Assembly: GCA_024626585.1 (NCBI GenBank)
Contig: JANKJI010000007.1
Coordinates: 137,749,185 to 137,762,746, forward strand
Length of the DNA: 13,562 nucleotides
Direction of reading: 5' to 3'
DNA from: Ginkgo biloba
Lineage: Eukaryota; Streptophyta; Ginkgoopsida; Ginkgoales; Ginkgoaceae
Each line of letters begins with the position of its first letter. Positions within the stretch are counted from its first letter, which is position 1. The translations under genes and the position numbers were made by a program. Below, piece after piece: positions 1 to 9,409 of this stretch. The notes below the pieces were generated by a model. That model saw only the letters and a program-made list of their open reading frames with translations, was not told the origin of the DNA and made no database searches.

Positions 1-554
1 GGTGTAATCTTACTTAAGGAGCTATGACCATAGGGAATTTATTTGAGAGTTTTTATTATTACTATTATTATTTTACTAGATTATCTTTCCTTACTTATCT
101 CATGCATAATTGTAGACAATATATGTGCAATGGCATGTTACTATTTCTATGCATTATTTATTTATCTATTATTTATGAGGTTAGAATAGTTTGCTCGTAG
201 CATGCATGGAATGTTCTCATTTTAGTACCTATCTAATATTAGCAAAGGTTCCTCCTATATAAGAACCTTGCACCCTATATTCTCATACATTTGGTCCTTT
301 AGATAACTTTGGTATTTGTACCTTTTTTAAGGGATGGTCTCTTGGATCATTGGACCCTTGGTCATTATAACTTTATGTATTACACACTTTGATTAATTCA
401 ATCTCTTATTCTTTGTACATTTTATTGTGGAGAAATATTATTTGACATCTTGTCTTGAATATTTGATTAGCTAGATCTTGCTTTCTAAATCCTTGGAGTG
501 CATAGATACTAATATGTTCTAACTTCAATTATTATGAATGTAGTAATTATTTAT
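1..554 (+). other. AT-rich intergenic DNA, possible old LTR remnant
   Basis: No open frame or recognisable protein is seen here. A TATATAAG box lies at 256-263, flanked by the small inverted repeat AAGGTTC (245-251) and GAACCTT (263-269). The T-rich stretch after it (about 360-470) resembles the R/U5 part of plant LTRs. This is suggestive of an eroded LTR promoter, but no TG...CA ends, primer-binding site or second copy could be found in the window, so it may be chance in AT-rich DNA. Confidence 0.2.
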
Positions 555-561
555 GCCAATG

Positions 562-859
562 GCTACCTTCACATAATGTGAAGGTAGCTTATTAACTACC
601 TCATTTATAATGAAGGCCACTTACCTTCAAGTTAAAATTATCCTACATTAAGTTGATATTAGTTTCATCCAAAGTATAGGTAGCCCACTTATGCTTATAT
701 ATAAGTGGTTACCTATAGTGAAGATGAAAATAGTTGTATCTGCATAAGATATCTTTTTGCAGTTGCATTAAGGATAACTAATGATGTAATTTCTATTAGC
801 AACAACAATGAAGATATCCTTATTTGAGTTTTAGTTACCTTCACTAAGTGTGTAGGTAT
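562..859. repeat. Cluster of three AGGTA/TACCT hairpins
   Basis: Three palindromes of related sequence lie within 300 bp. The first (562-588) is a perfect 13-bp inverted repeat, GCTACCTTCACAT, around one central base. The second (about 676-717) pairs TATAGGTA and CCACTTAT with ATAAGTGG and TACCTATA around an AT loop. The third (834-859) is a diverged copy of the first, starting GTTACCTTCACT. TATAATGA follows both the first and third, so the segment may be a duplicated foldback unit such as a decayed MITE. No target-site duplication was identified. Confidence 0.45.
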
Positions 860-869
860 ATTACTTATA

Positions 870-2545
870 ATGATGGTGTAAGTACATATGTGCATGACTA
901 GTATAGGTCATTTTAATTAGTGTTTATAAAACTATCATCTTAATATTATAATTAGTTAAGGGCATTGGGATTTTAATCTCTCTACAAAATATAAATACTT
1001 TTAGATTTAATGAATGAGATAAAGAATTTTCTCTTTGAAAATAATTATCAGTAAGGATTGACTCTAACGAGATTTAAATATAATAATCCCCATCCAACAC
1101 TAGGAATTGATCCAACTTTAGATAGGATTTTATTACTTGTTATTGTATTTATTTTATAGAATATTACTTTATGTCTTTATTTCATTTGTGTAATTTCTCC
1201 ATTTCAATTCCATACTTACTTTATAATTTCATAGACATAGCATAGGTCATATTAGGAAAAATATTAGTGCCTATATAGTCATTTGTCTATTCTCTTATAA
1301 TTCTTTTTTTAAATGATATTCACTAATAGGAAAAAATTCTTTGAAGTACTTGCCATTGTTTTTTTAATTTTAATGAAAAATATTAGTTTATTCATAAAAT
1401 CTAGCATAAATTACAATAAAATAATAATTTTACTAAAATAATTGGCTATAATATATATGTTTCTTATTCTATGTATTAAAAATAGTGGCAACTTAATTAT
1501 GCTTATAAATTTTTTAAGTCAATCCTTAATATTTCCCTAGGTGATCGATGAAATTATATTCCCTGACCATGTGAAAGATACAAATATGAGTTATAAATTT
1601 AATTATGACCTTTATAAATAAAAAAAATATCATTTTTGGCATGATTGCTAGATATGGCGAGACTATCATCTCATTGAAAATAATATAAAACTAAGAACAC
1701 TTAACATGGATCAATCAAATAAATATAATAAGTCTAAGGAATAATTAAATAAAAAAATATTAATATTAAGTTATTCCAGTAATAATAAATAGTAGCCTAA
1801 AGCATTCATAGAAACTATGTAAGATAAAAAAACACCCAAACCAATGGGATCTTATTGTAGGAATTATAAACTTTCCATGGATATATTTGCCTTTAAACTT
1901 GTTATAAAACCCTATCCACTTTAATAATAGGGCTTGAGCATGAAACCAAGACCTATAGATGCCCTTGGAAGATTCATAGCAATGTATAGTTTGAAAAAGA
2001 CACCAATCGAGACCACACTTTAAATCCTTCCCCTAGATCATAAAAAAAACTCATTAAAGAATATTTTCATATTACATAAAACAAAGATTGCAATAGAAAA
2101 GAAATGGTTTTTATAAGGAATAAAAATGAGAAATCCCTTAACACCAAACCAAATATCATAATCTTCCCCATTTCTACCACTACAAATATGAAGGATAGTT
2201 CCATGAAAAACACTCCCCTAACAATACTTTTACAGTTATTGAAAAGAATCCCAAAAGATCTAGATGTTTTCTTATTTCAAGCTGACATCTTCTACCAAAG
2301 TCATGACTACATCACAGACATGTAGAAAGATCAATTTATTTCCATCCACACTAAAAGAAGTAGTATTTAAATAGTTCATGAGTTTGGGAGGAGGTTCAAA
2401 TAAGGAAAATATTTTTATTACGTGCATTAATACCCCCTTAATTAATAAAGTGGATGTGGAACTTTAGAAAATATGTAAATATTTATAAGTGGTTTCATCA
2501 TTAGAAGTTGATTAAGTGGTTATGTCCCTTTAGTTAACTTGGTAA
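870..2545. other. AT-rich intergenic DNA without supported gene
   Basis: I see only AT-rich sequence with frequent stops in all frames. A 73-codon open frame at 2104-2325 has no recognisable domain, no splice context and low-complexity Asn/Ile/Thr/Lys composition typical of random AT-rich frames. Nothing else is supported. Confidence 0.5.
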
Positions 2546-2556
2546 CCATTTTTTTT

Positions 2557-2586
2557 GGGGGGGTGCTGGGGCGGGGGTGAATGGGG
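2557..2586 (+). other. G-quadruplex motif
   Basis: Four G runs of 7, 4, 5 and 4 bases are separated by loops TGCT, C and TGAAT, which meets the usual G4 pattern on the plus strand. A run of eight T lies directly before it, and the flanks are strongly AT-rich. It is the only G-rich block in the first 11 kb. Folding is inferred, not shown. Confidence 0.6.
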
Positions 2587-2589
2587 AAT

Positions 2590-4414
2590 TTAGAGAGGAT
2601 AACCTTATCGATCAATATACTAGAAGGGATAAAATTTGAGATAATAGAGTCTTAAATAATAATCCCTAATGAAAAAAACCTAAGTTGTACCAATTATAGG
2701 GAGGAATATGGTTTAAAACCATATCTGATGTGGTACACAAAAGGGTGATAACAATATTCATATTCATCATATGTGCATTCAACTATGTCTTATGATACCA
2801 ATTTAATAAAAATATTTCCATCCTCATTACACATCTCTTATGTGGCACCTACACTATTGTATCGTCATCATGCCATTAGTCCCTTTATAACATTAATAAA
2901 AAATCACCATAATTATTAATGGATTCCATATTATCACTGATAGGCTGGTGATTTTATTTTGATATGTTACATGACTTGAAATTATTGTTTCATAATGATA
3001 TACCTATGAAAATTGGACTTATCTAGACCTGTGTGAAACATTTCACATCATTATATTATTCATTTCTTATGAGGATGGGATATTTCCATGTCCACTTGAG
3101 ACATATTTATACATGTATTCATGATTCAAAGACTTTTCTAGTGCTATACCATAACTTAGTGAATTAACTTTTATAAATGTTTCTTCTCTAAATAGTGATT
3201 GTATCATAAACGATTTACACCCCCATTTTCCTCTCTTGTCACTTTCTCATTAGAATCCATATTAGTATCATTAGAATTAACATCAATAACATTGGTTTCG
3301 TTCGATTACATTATTAATACTGTCTCATTTAGTTTGGTACCTTATCATGTATTTTTTATTTAATTTAGCATAATTAGTAGTAGTCCTTAATATAATTAGA
3401 TGATAGTTGATCCCAAATGGTCCACTTTATGGTTTAGGATTATAGTAAATACATTTTGACCTTATAACACTCATGTGTGCCTCACTCTTTGGAGGGAATT
3501 CTATTATCATCCAAAATCATACCCTTAGATGCATTTGGGATACTTTAAGGATATTGTGCATATTGAATCTTATTTACTTATTTTATGGATCCTTTATCAC
3601 TTTTGTACAACTTTTATACATTATTTTATCAGGCTTAAATCACTTTTGTGTTTATTATAGATATTAATCAATCATAATATTTCTCCTAAATATATTTTCA
3701 CATTTATCATAACTCATATAATTGTCACATGCTTCCATATTTTTCATATGGACCTTAGATACTTTACATAGTATCACTTATATACATAGATCACTCTAGA
3801 TTACACCCATTTATATTATACAAGTATTATATCATGGACCCTTATTGAATTATATTAAATTTATCGTGCCATTATATACGTATCATACATGAGATGGTTC
3901 CAAGAGGACCTTTCATCATAAAGTATAGATAGTGGTTTCACATGGACAAACCTTATTAGTGGAGGTTATGGTACCTTAATATTAGGGAAAATTATATTGA
4001 TTCTTAATCATATATTAATATGATTGGAGGTGTGTCATACCCATATACCATCTAGGTCCATGTACTAATAACATATTATTTTTTAAATATATTTAATTAA
4101 TGAGATAAATCCACAATGGAACATGACCTCATGGGAGAGGGTCTTGGAGTATGAAACATATCTCTAATTCAAATGATACTTTTAACTGTGATTAAGGTTT
4201 ATAAAGAGCTCTACTTATGCACAAAATTTTGGAGTCTCAAACTATCTCTTAGAATATATTTTGAATGTTACTATACTAACATGCTTCTTTCCTTGGCTTT
4301 TCTTCTTCTTTGCTCACTTAAGGAGGTTATGTAAAGACAACTCCCCATAAGGTAATTTCCTTCATCGGGGTTTGATTATTTTCAACCCACCTTAGGATGT
4401 ATTTGGTTCCTTTG
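2590..4414. other. AT-rich intergenic DNA with small palindromes
   Basis: No supported gene. Small perfect or near-perfect inverted repeats occur at 2706-2724 (ATATGGTTT arms), 3735-3751 (CCATAT arms) and 4006-4025 (AATCATAT arms). A minus-strand open stretch of about 33 codons near 3225-3325 is Asn-rich and includes DTNMDSNEKVTREENGG. It could be a scrap of an old coding region but has no recognisable family. The 64-codon plus frame at 3473-3667 is hydrophobic low-complexity sequence and is not supported. Confidence 0.45.
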
Positions 4415-4730
4415 TGTTAAAATTATTATTTCTCTGATACCATATTGTAATTAAGAATCATAAACACAAAAATCATTCAAAATATATTCACTCCATTATC
4501 ATCACTTACTCATAAATAATATCACACTGTATTACATGGAATACACTCTATTGCATGGAATTTATATCATGTACATATATAATAAACATTATAACATCAT
4601 GGATTATAGTTGACACATATCCTGACTTGAAACTAAACCTAACATGACACTTCAGTCTATTCAAGATACCCTTAACTATGGATAAATCTAGAAAACCAAG
4701 AAACTCTAGAAGTTGACATTAACTCTAACA
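4415..4730 (-). mobile_element. Complete antisense LTR (316 bp)
   Basis: Read on the minus strand, this block begins TGTTAGAGTTAATG and ends TTTTAACA, giving the 5-bp terminal inverted repeat TGTTA...TAACA usual for LTRs. It aligns over its length with the plus-strand 3' LTR at 6954-7283, about 80% identical by eye. A TATAAATT box lies at 4559-4566 on the minus strand. The flanking five bases differ (CTTTG and TCTTA), so there is no target-site duplication, and it is either a rearranged LTR or an old solo LTR. Ty1-copia affiliation is inferred from size, ends and the iMet primer site of its relative. Confidence 0.75.
4431..4442 (-). other. Primer-binding-site-like sequence inside LTR
   Basis: The minus strand reads TGGTATCAGAGA, which matches the plant initiator-Met tRNA primer-binding core TGGTATCAGAG. 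It lies inside the LTR, 16 bp short of the TAACA end, not outside it. The equivalent site in the plus-strand 5' LTR (4907-4914) is also internal and decayed to TGGTATCA. Confidence 0.55.
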
Positions 4731-4741
4731 TCTTATGTGCA

Positions 4742-4934
4742 CTTATATTATAATATCCTTATATGTGTATGTGATGTAGATACCATGAAATAGAGTGTGT
4801 CCCATGTAGCCATGTAATACAATGTTATATCATTTATGGAAAAGTGATGACAATAGAGTGAATATCTTTCCAATTAATTTTATCTTTATGATTCTTAATT
4901 ACAATATGGTATCAAATAAATAATAATTTTAACA
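4742..4934 (+). mobile_element. 5' LTR, truncated at its 5' side
   Basis: This block matches the last 190 or so bases of the 3' LTR, including the segments GAGTGTGTCCCAT and TCTTTATGATTCTTAATT. It ends TTTTAACA immediately before a primer-binding site. Its first roughly 135 bp are missing and are replaced by the antisense LTR about 11 bp upstream. The TATA position reads TGTAGATA (4775-4782) and so is mutated compared with TATAAATA in the 3' LTR. The left boundary is approximate. Confidence 0.7.
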
Positions 4935-4944
4935 TGGTATCAGA
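4935..4944 (+). other. Primer-binding site for initiator-Met tRNA
   Basis: TGGTATCAGA directly follows the LTR end TAACA, as expected for minus-strand DNA priming by tRNA-iMet in plant Ty1-copia-like elements. A second TGGTATCA lies 28 bp upstream, inside the LTR. Confidence 0.65.
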
Positions 4945-6945
4945 TACATATTCCTCAAAGGACTATAAGTAGGGAAATTTCCATGGATATAATGTAAAGA
5001 GGATGTGAGTACCAAGTAATGGTGATTCAAAATGTGAGGACAAAGAATTAATTTGGACTGATGTTGTTTGATAGAGATTAATGATATTGGGCAACATATG
5101 TTATTGTAAAATTTACCATTTTTTTATCGTAAGAGATTAAAGAGTGGTTGAAATTTGTATTCAAAGAATGGTTTATGGGTTTTCAAGCATTAAAAGATAG
5201 ATCCCATAACATATATAGACATATTTTGCATATTTGGAGGGCTAGAAAAAGAGCCCATAACTATAAAGATTGTATCAATGCAAAGATGCCATGAATGGAT
5301 CAAAGGCATAAAGGAATTATTGTAAAGGAAATATAGTAGTCTACCAAGTGTTTGTAATAATAACAGGTTTGGATAATATTCATCCAGAAATGATGAGTAT
5401 ATTGAAATGTCTAGAAGAGAATATTATAGAGATATTATAGAGAGATAATAAATCAACATCAAATCGATTCTAGTCTTCCATAAAGAAAACTCTATCATAG
5501 AAAATCGCAATGCTAGTAATAAAAAGGTCACGTAGAAATAATTTCTTTTTAATTTCATATGGATTATTGAGAGCCAAAAATTAAAGGGGCTAAAGGAGCC
5601 AAATGAAACTAATTTTTTTTGTTTGAAAAAGGACTGAAAAACCCATCAAACAAACTCAGTTTTAGACAAAATTTTAGAAATAGATTTGTCTTGCAATAAA
5701 GAATCAAAAGGAGAAAAAGTAATTGAAAATTTCCTTCATTAGGTATTTCTTTTTTTTATCATTTTAGAATCAAATTATCAAAATATACTTATGAGAAAAT
5801 GCAATTGTATTAACAAAGAACTATTGGAATTTATAAATGAAGTATCAATGTGTGTGGAAGAATATGATAATATGGAAAAAAATATTCCAAGTGGAAATTG
5901 TAGATAAAATAATTTTTTAACCATTATAATATTTAGAATATTATAAATGGAAATCAATGGTAAAAAGGTTTGAATCTTATTACTCCCAAAATTTTATTTC
6001 ATGAATAAGTGCTTATTTGGTATGTTGATGGAAACAAATAAAAATTAGTGCACATGTGAAGAAGATTTTGGCTAATGTGTTCAAAATGTAATGTTGTGAG
6101 GTCTCTAAGAAATATGAGAAATTTTTATGAGTGATTATTGGTTAAGCATGGTTAAATGTTTTGTGATAAATTTAACCCGTGGTTAAATTATAAAATTTTG
6201 AGAATGTTATTGTCCCTGATTAATGAGTATTGATTATAAAATCATCATTAAAAAGAGGTAATTTTATTAAGAGAAAGTTTTCATCCTTATGACTCTTTAA
6301 TAAAGTAAATATTTTATTATTTATTATGAAGGTAGACTATAAGATGGAAAGATAAGTTGCTATGACCACTAGAGAAGACAAGTGGTGGATTGACGGTGAA
6401 CAAAAATATGAATGTTTGAGAGGGTTGAATGTTGATGCACACCATGAATGAAGATTAATTTAGTTGATTGAAGTGTTATCCATGAAGGAAAAGTGCAATT
6501 TTATTTATGAAGAATGAAGTTTTCCACAAAAGGGTGTACGTTGTTCCCTGCAAGTATGATAGTATATTGGTATATTATATAATGTCTTGATAAGTAGCCA
6601 CATATTAAACTTAATGTATGGAAGGAGGTGACCAAGTTTCTACAGAGTGAGAAGACCCATATAAGGTCATTGAACAGTTTAAATGGGTGATTATCTTCAC
6701 CATATTAAGACACTCTTATTTGGAGGTCTATTGAATTAGAGGGACAAAGATAAACACAGGTCAAGATCAAGTTGGAGACTAGATTTAAGAAGTTGGAAGA
6801 TTGTTGACTGTGTAACCATGATGTATGAATAAACATATAAATAAATTTTGAATGGAAATGGGTGTATCTAATTATCTATAAGACCCAAAGTGGAAATTAG
6901 GAACCATATTTATTCAATTTTTTTGTGTCATAGAAGTTGTAATTT
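4945..6945 (+). mobile_element. Decayed interior of LTR retrotransposon
   Basis: About 2 kb separate the primer-binding site from the polypurine tract, roughly half the interior of a complete copia element. Every frame is broken by many stops. I could not confirm any gag zinc knuckle, protease, integrase, reverse transcriptase or RNase H motif. It is therefore either a non-autonomous element or a heavily deleted and mutated one. Orientation comes from the primer-binding site and polypurine tract, not from coding sequence. Confidence 0.6.
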
Positions 6946-6953
6946 AGGGGGAG
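6946..6953 (+). other. Polypurine tract
   Basis: AGGGGGAG lies directly before the TGTTAGAG start of the 3' LTR, the normal position for priming of plus-strand DNA in LTR retrotransposons. Confidence 0.65.
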
Positions 6954-7283
6954 TGTTAGAGTTAATGTGAACTTCTAGAGTTTAGCTAGGTTTTCTAGAT
7001 GTGTCTATAGTTAAGGGTATTTTAAATAATATGTTATATTGAATGCTGTGTCATGTTGGATTTAGCATCAAGTCAGGAGATGTTCCAGATGTAAACCTTA
7101 ATGTTGTAATGTAATTATATATGTGTGTGATATAAATACCATGCAATAGAGTGTGTCCCATATAACCACGTAATACAGTGTGATATCATTTATGAACAAG
7201 TGATGACAATGGAGTGAATATATTTTGAATGGTTTTTATCTTTATGATTCTTAATTGTAATATGATATCATATAAATAATAAT
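6954..7283 (+). mobile_element. 3' LTR, nearly complete (330 bp)
   Basis: It begins TGTTAGAGTTAATG right after the polypurine tract and aligns with the antisense LTR at 4415-4730 and the truncated 5' LTR. A clear TATAAATA box is at 7131-7138, so U3 is about 180 bp. The match ends at AATAATAAT (7275-7283). The expected last seven bases, TTTAACA, are absent, so the extreme 3' end was lost or altered. The internal primer-site copy is decayed to TGATATCA (7263-7270). No target-site duplication can be seen. Confidence 0.75.
7131..7138 (+). promoter_or_regulatory. TATA box of 3' LTR
   Basis: TATAAATA occupies the same alignment position as TATAAATT in the antisense LTR. Transcription from it would start about 30 bp downstream and run out into the region with exon-like blocks. 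Whether it is active is unknown. Confidence 0.5.
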
Positions 7284-7295
7284 ATGGGAGCTTAA

Positions 7296-7343
7296 ATGGG
7301 AAAGAGAGCAAGTTCACTCATCAAAAATTCTTGTCTCTATTCG
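7296..7343 (+). CDS. Candidate first exon of an unrecognised gene
   Basis: The ATG at 7296 follows an in-frame TAA and opens a 16-codon stretch reading MGKRASSLIKNSCLYS up to a good donor, G|GTAAGA, at 7344. Without splicing the frame stays open to about 7466, where it stops. It ends in phase 0, which fits the acceptor phase of the block at 7908. It begins only 13 bp after the end of the 3' LTR. I do not recognise the product. Short frames with a chance donor are common, so this is the weakest member of the model together with the block at 8942. Confidence 0.2.
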
Positions 7344-7907
7344 GTAAGAACATTCTTCTACCACCATGTTCTCTTTATTAGTAATAGTATTCAAACCATT
7401 TTGTCTCATTCCATTTTATTTTATTTGCATTATGATGTAATTCATATAATTCACTAACCCCTATAGATATTATGTCTCGTGCGTGCTTGGTTCCATCATG
7501 TGTATTCTAGTAAGTCTTGCTTGACCCTTTTGGAGCACAAAGGAGGGGATTATCTAGTAAGGACTAGTAATAATATTGCCAAGGGAGTGTTATAGAGGAA
7601 ATCATAATCCCTTGCATAATAACCCCTATAATTATAAGGAAATATTGATATGTTATGCATGGTTTAGTGGGTATTTATGATAAATTATATGAAATATTAC
7701 TAAGGAACCTTTAATCCCATACAACAAGACAAAAAAATAGTAAAAGTAGACTTACTAATGGGAGGAGGTTCATTAAGTTCAACAACTAAATTCTTTATAA
7801 ACACATAAAATATATTTTGTAAGTGTTATAACATACAAAATCAAGTAATATTAATTTTTACAATGCATATTTATATATAAAAACTCAATTGATGTCTTTT
7901 ATTGTAG

Positions 7908-7955
7908 TACAAGGCCAAAGATGATGAAGAAGATGCTTACAATGGATCCACTAAA
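7908..7955 (+). CDS. Candidate internal exon (acidic, 16 codons)
   Basis: A U-rich tract ending TTTTATTGTAG forms a good acceptor at 7907, and A|GTATGC forms a donor at 7956. The 48 bases read YKAKDDEEDAYNGSTK in phase 0, with an acidic charge cluster and visibly less AT than the flanks, unlike random frames here. The reading phase agrees with the blocks at 7296, 8942 and 9355. The protein family is not recognised. It may belong to a functional gene with large introns, or to a gene fragment captured or duplicated here. Confidence 0.35.
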
Positions 7956-8399
7956 GTATGCACCTTGTTAAAAAATTCTATTAAATTCATCAAATTATAT
8001 AATTTATCTCTAGATGAAGTAGCTTAAATTTTAAATTGCATTTTTATGTTGTAACTACAAATAAATATTTTCCTTGGATTATTTAGAATATGAAAAAAAT
8101 ACAATAGGTAGAAATGTCTAGATGATTTATGAAGGGCTTTAATACATAAATCCCTTCCATGATGATAATTTTTAAAAAAATATGTACTTCAATTAATAAC
8201 TACTTTAAAAAAATATTATTCATAATCTATACATCTAATTATGGAGGAATGAATCATTTCAAAAAAATAATGGAATCATTTTGAGATTACCATAATATTG
8301 AGAAAGTTTGGAATAGAATTTTTGGGTGAAGAAAATAAAAATTATATGATCCTTGTTTCGTATCTAATAATTAAATAATTTTATGCTCAATATTATTAT
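7956..8399 (+). repeat. Tandem duplication, copy 1 (about 446 bp)
   Basis: Starting at the donor GTATGCACC, this segment matches the next one at an offset of 446 bp. Shared landmarks are TTCTATTAAATTCAT, TTGTTGTAACTACAAA (first base differing), CATAAATCCCTTCCATGATG, TAATTATGGAGGAATGA and CTAATAATTAAATAATTTTA. It is AT-rich and non-coding and lies wholly within the proposed intron between the blocks at 7908 and 8942. Confidence 0.85.
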
Positions 8400-8401
8400 A
8401 A

Positions 8402-8870
8402 GTATGTACCTTTTTGACACATTCTATTAAATTCATAAAATTGTGTAGTTAGTCTCTAGATGACGAGTAAATTAAATTTTCAATTGCATTTTTTTGTTGT
8501 AACTACAAATTAATATTTTCCTTGGATGATTTATAGTATGAAAAAAACATTATAGGTTGAAATTTCTAGATGATTTATGAAGAAATTTAATACATAAATC
8601 CCTTCCATGATGAAAAGTTTAAAAAGATTTATGCTTCAATTGATAACTAATTAAAAAAAATATTCTTCATAATCTATACATATAATTATGGAGGAATGAA
8701 AAAACTCTGAATAAATGTTCCATGATGAAAAAATATTTTGAGTATTCCATAATATTTAAAAATTCTGGGATAGAATGTTTGGGTGAAGAAAAAAAAAACA
8801 TATGAAATAAATGAATTTAACATTGTTTTATATCTAATAATTAAATAATTTTATGGTCATTATTATTATT
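8402..8870 (+). repeat. Tandem duplication, copy 2 (about 469 bp)
   Basis: The second copy begins GTATGTACC, a duplicated and slightly better splice-donor match, and ends near TCATTATTATTATT. It differs from copy 1 by scattered substitutions and by an insertion of about 25-30 bp around 8700-8730. The divergence shows the duplication is old. It is not flanked by any second copy of the exon-like block at 7908. Confidence 0.85.
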
Positions 8871-8941
8871 AGACTCTTTGAGTTATTTCCAAACAAGAAA
8901 ATTTTTATTTACATTGTACATATAATTAAAAATAAAATAAG

Positions 8942-8970
8942 GATCAAGAAGACATTCAAATGGATAGAAG
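8942..8970 (+). CDS. Candidate mini-exon (29 nt)
   Basis: The 29 bases between an AAG acceptor and an AAG|GTTTGA donor read DQEDIQMDR plus two bases. Entering in phase 0 and leaving in phase 2, it bridges the phases of the blocks at 7908 and 9355, which otherwise cannot be joined in frame. The acceptor is weak, with little pyrimidine just before it, so its main support is phase fit and acidic composition. Confidence 0.2.
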
Positions 8971-9354
8971 GTTTGAAGATAATCACATACATATTTTAAA
9001 TCTATGAAATAGTAGTGCCAAATTTACAACTTTTTTTATTGACTATATTAAATTCCTAATATTACATATTATTGTACTATAAAATTTTAACTAAATTAAA
9101 TCTTTAATCTTATGCTAACTTTGTTTTTCCTATGAATGTATCTTAATACTAGGTTTTGAATACTACTACATGACTCCAAAGTCTGTAATGATGATAAACT
9201 TTTTTTACATTCAAATAAAATAATAAAATAATTATTATTTAAGTACACAAGTAATAGTAAACATCAATGATTCATGGACTAGGCTCTAGTATTTAGTAGA
9301 GAAATATAAATTTGAGGTAATCAAGGTATAATTAATTATATTTTTTATTTTTAG

Positions 9355-9409
9355 GGTGACAGATGAAGAACTTGACAACTATGAAGCATTATTTGTTTCT
9401 AAAATAAAG
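9355..9409 (+). CDS. Candidate internal exon (acidic, 18 codons)
   Basis: A strong U-rich acceptor, TTTTTTATTTTTAG, ends at 9354, and AAG|GTTGAT forms a donor at 9410. After one base that completes a codon, the block reads VTDEELDNYEALFVSKIK, which looks like an amphipathic acidic helix and is unlike background frames. It ends in phase 0. This is the best-supported of the four exon-like blocks. I do not recognise the protein. The other two frames contain stops. Confidence 0.4.

Noticed and set aside
713-895. 60-codon minus-strand frame
   Set aside because: It covers the palindrome cluster and has no protein-like features.
2104-2325. 73-codon plus-strand open frame
   Set aside because: Composition is that of random AT-rich DNA, and there is no domain, promoter or splice context.
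3473-3667. 64-codon hydrophobic plus-strand frame
   Set aside because: Phe/Ile/Leu/Tyr-rich frames arise freely from T-rich DNA. No start context or family resemblance was seen.
6010-6055. LIWYVDGNK stretch recalling the reverse transcriptase YVDD box
   Set aside because: The second Asp is absent, a stop follows at once, and no flanking reverse transcriptase blocks are seen.
6380-6450. KWWIDGEQ stretch recalling the copia protease WWIDSGA motif
   Set aside because: The catalytic DSGA is not present, the frame stops soon after, and no other pol motif lies in a consistent position. Treated as coincidence or unrecoverable decay.
7471-7512. MSRACLVPSCVF followed by a perfect GTAAGT donor as an alternative first exon
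   Set aside because: Its phase forces a stop when joined through the later blocks, so it does not fit the exon chain, although it remains possible for another transcript.
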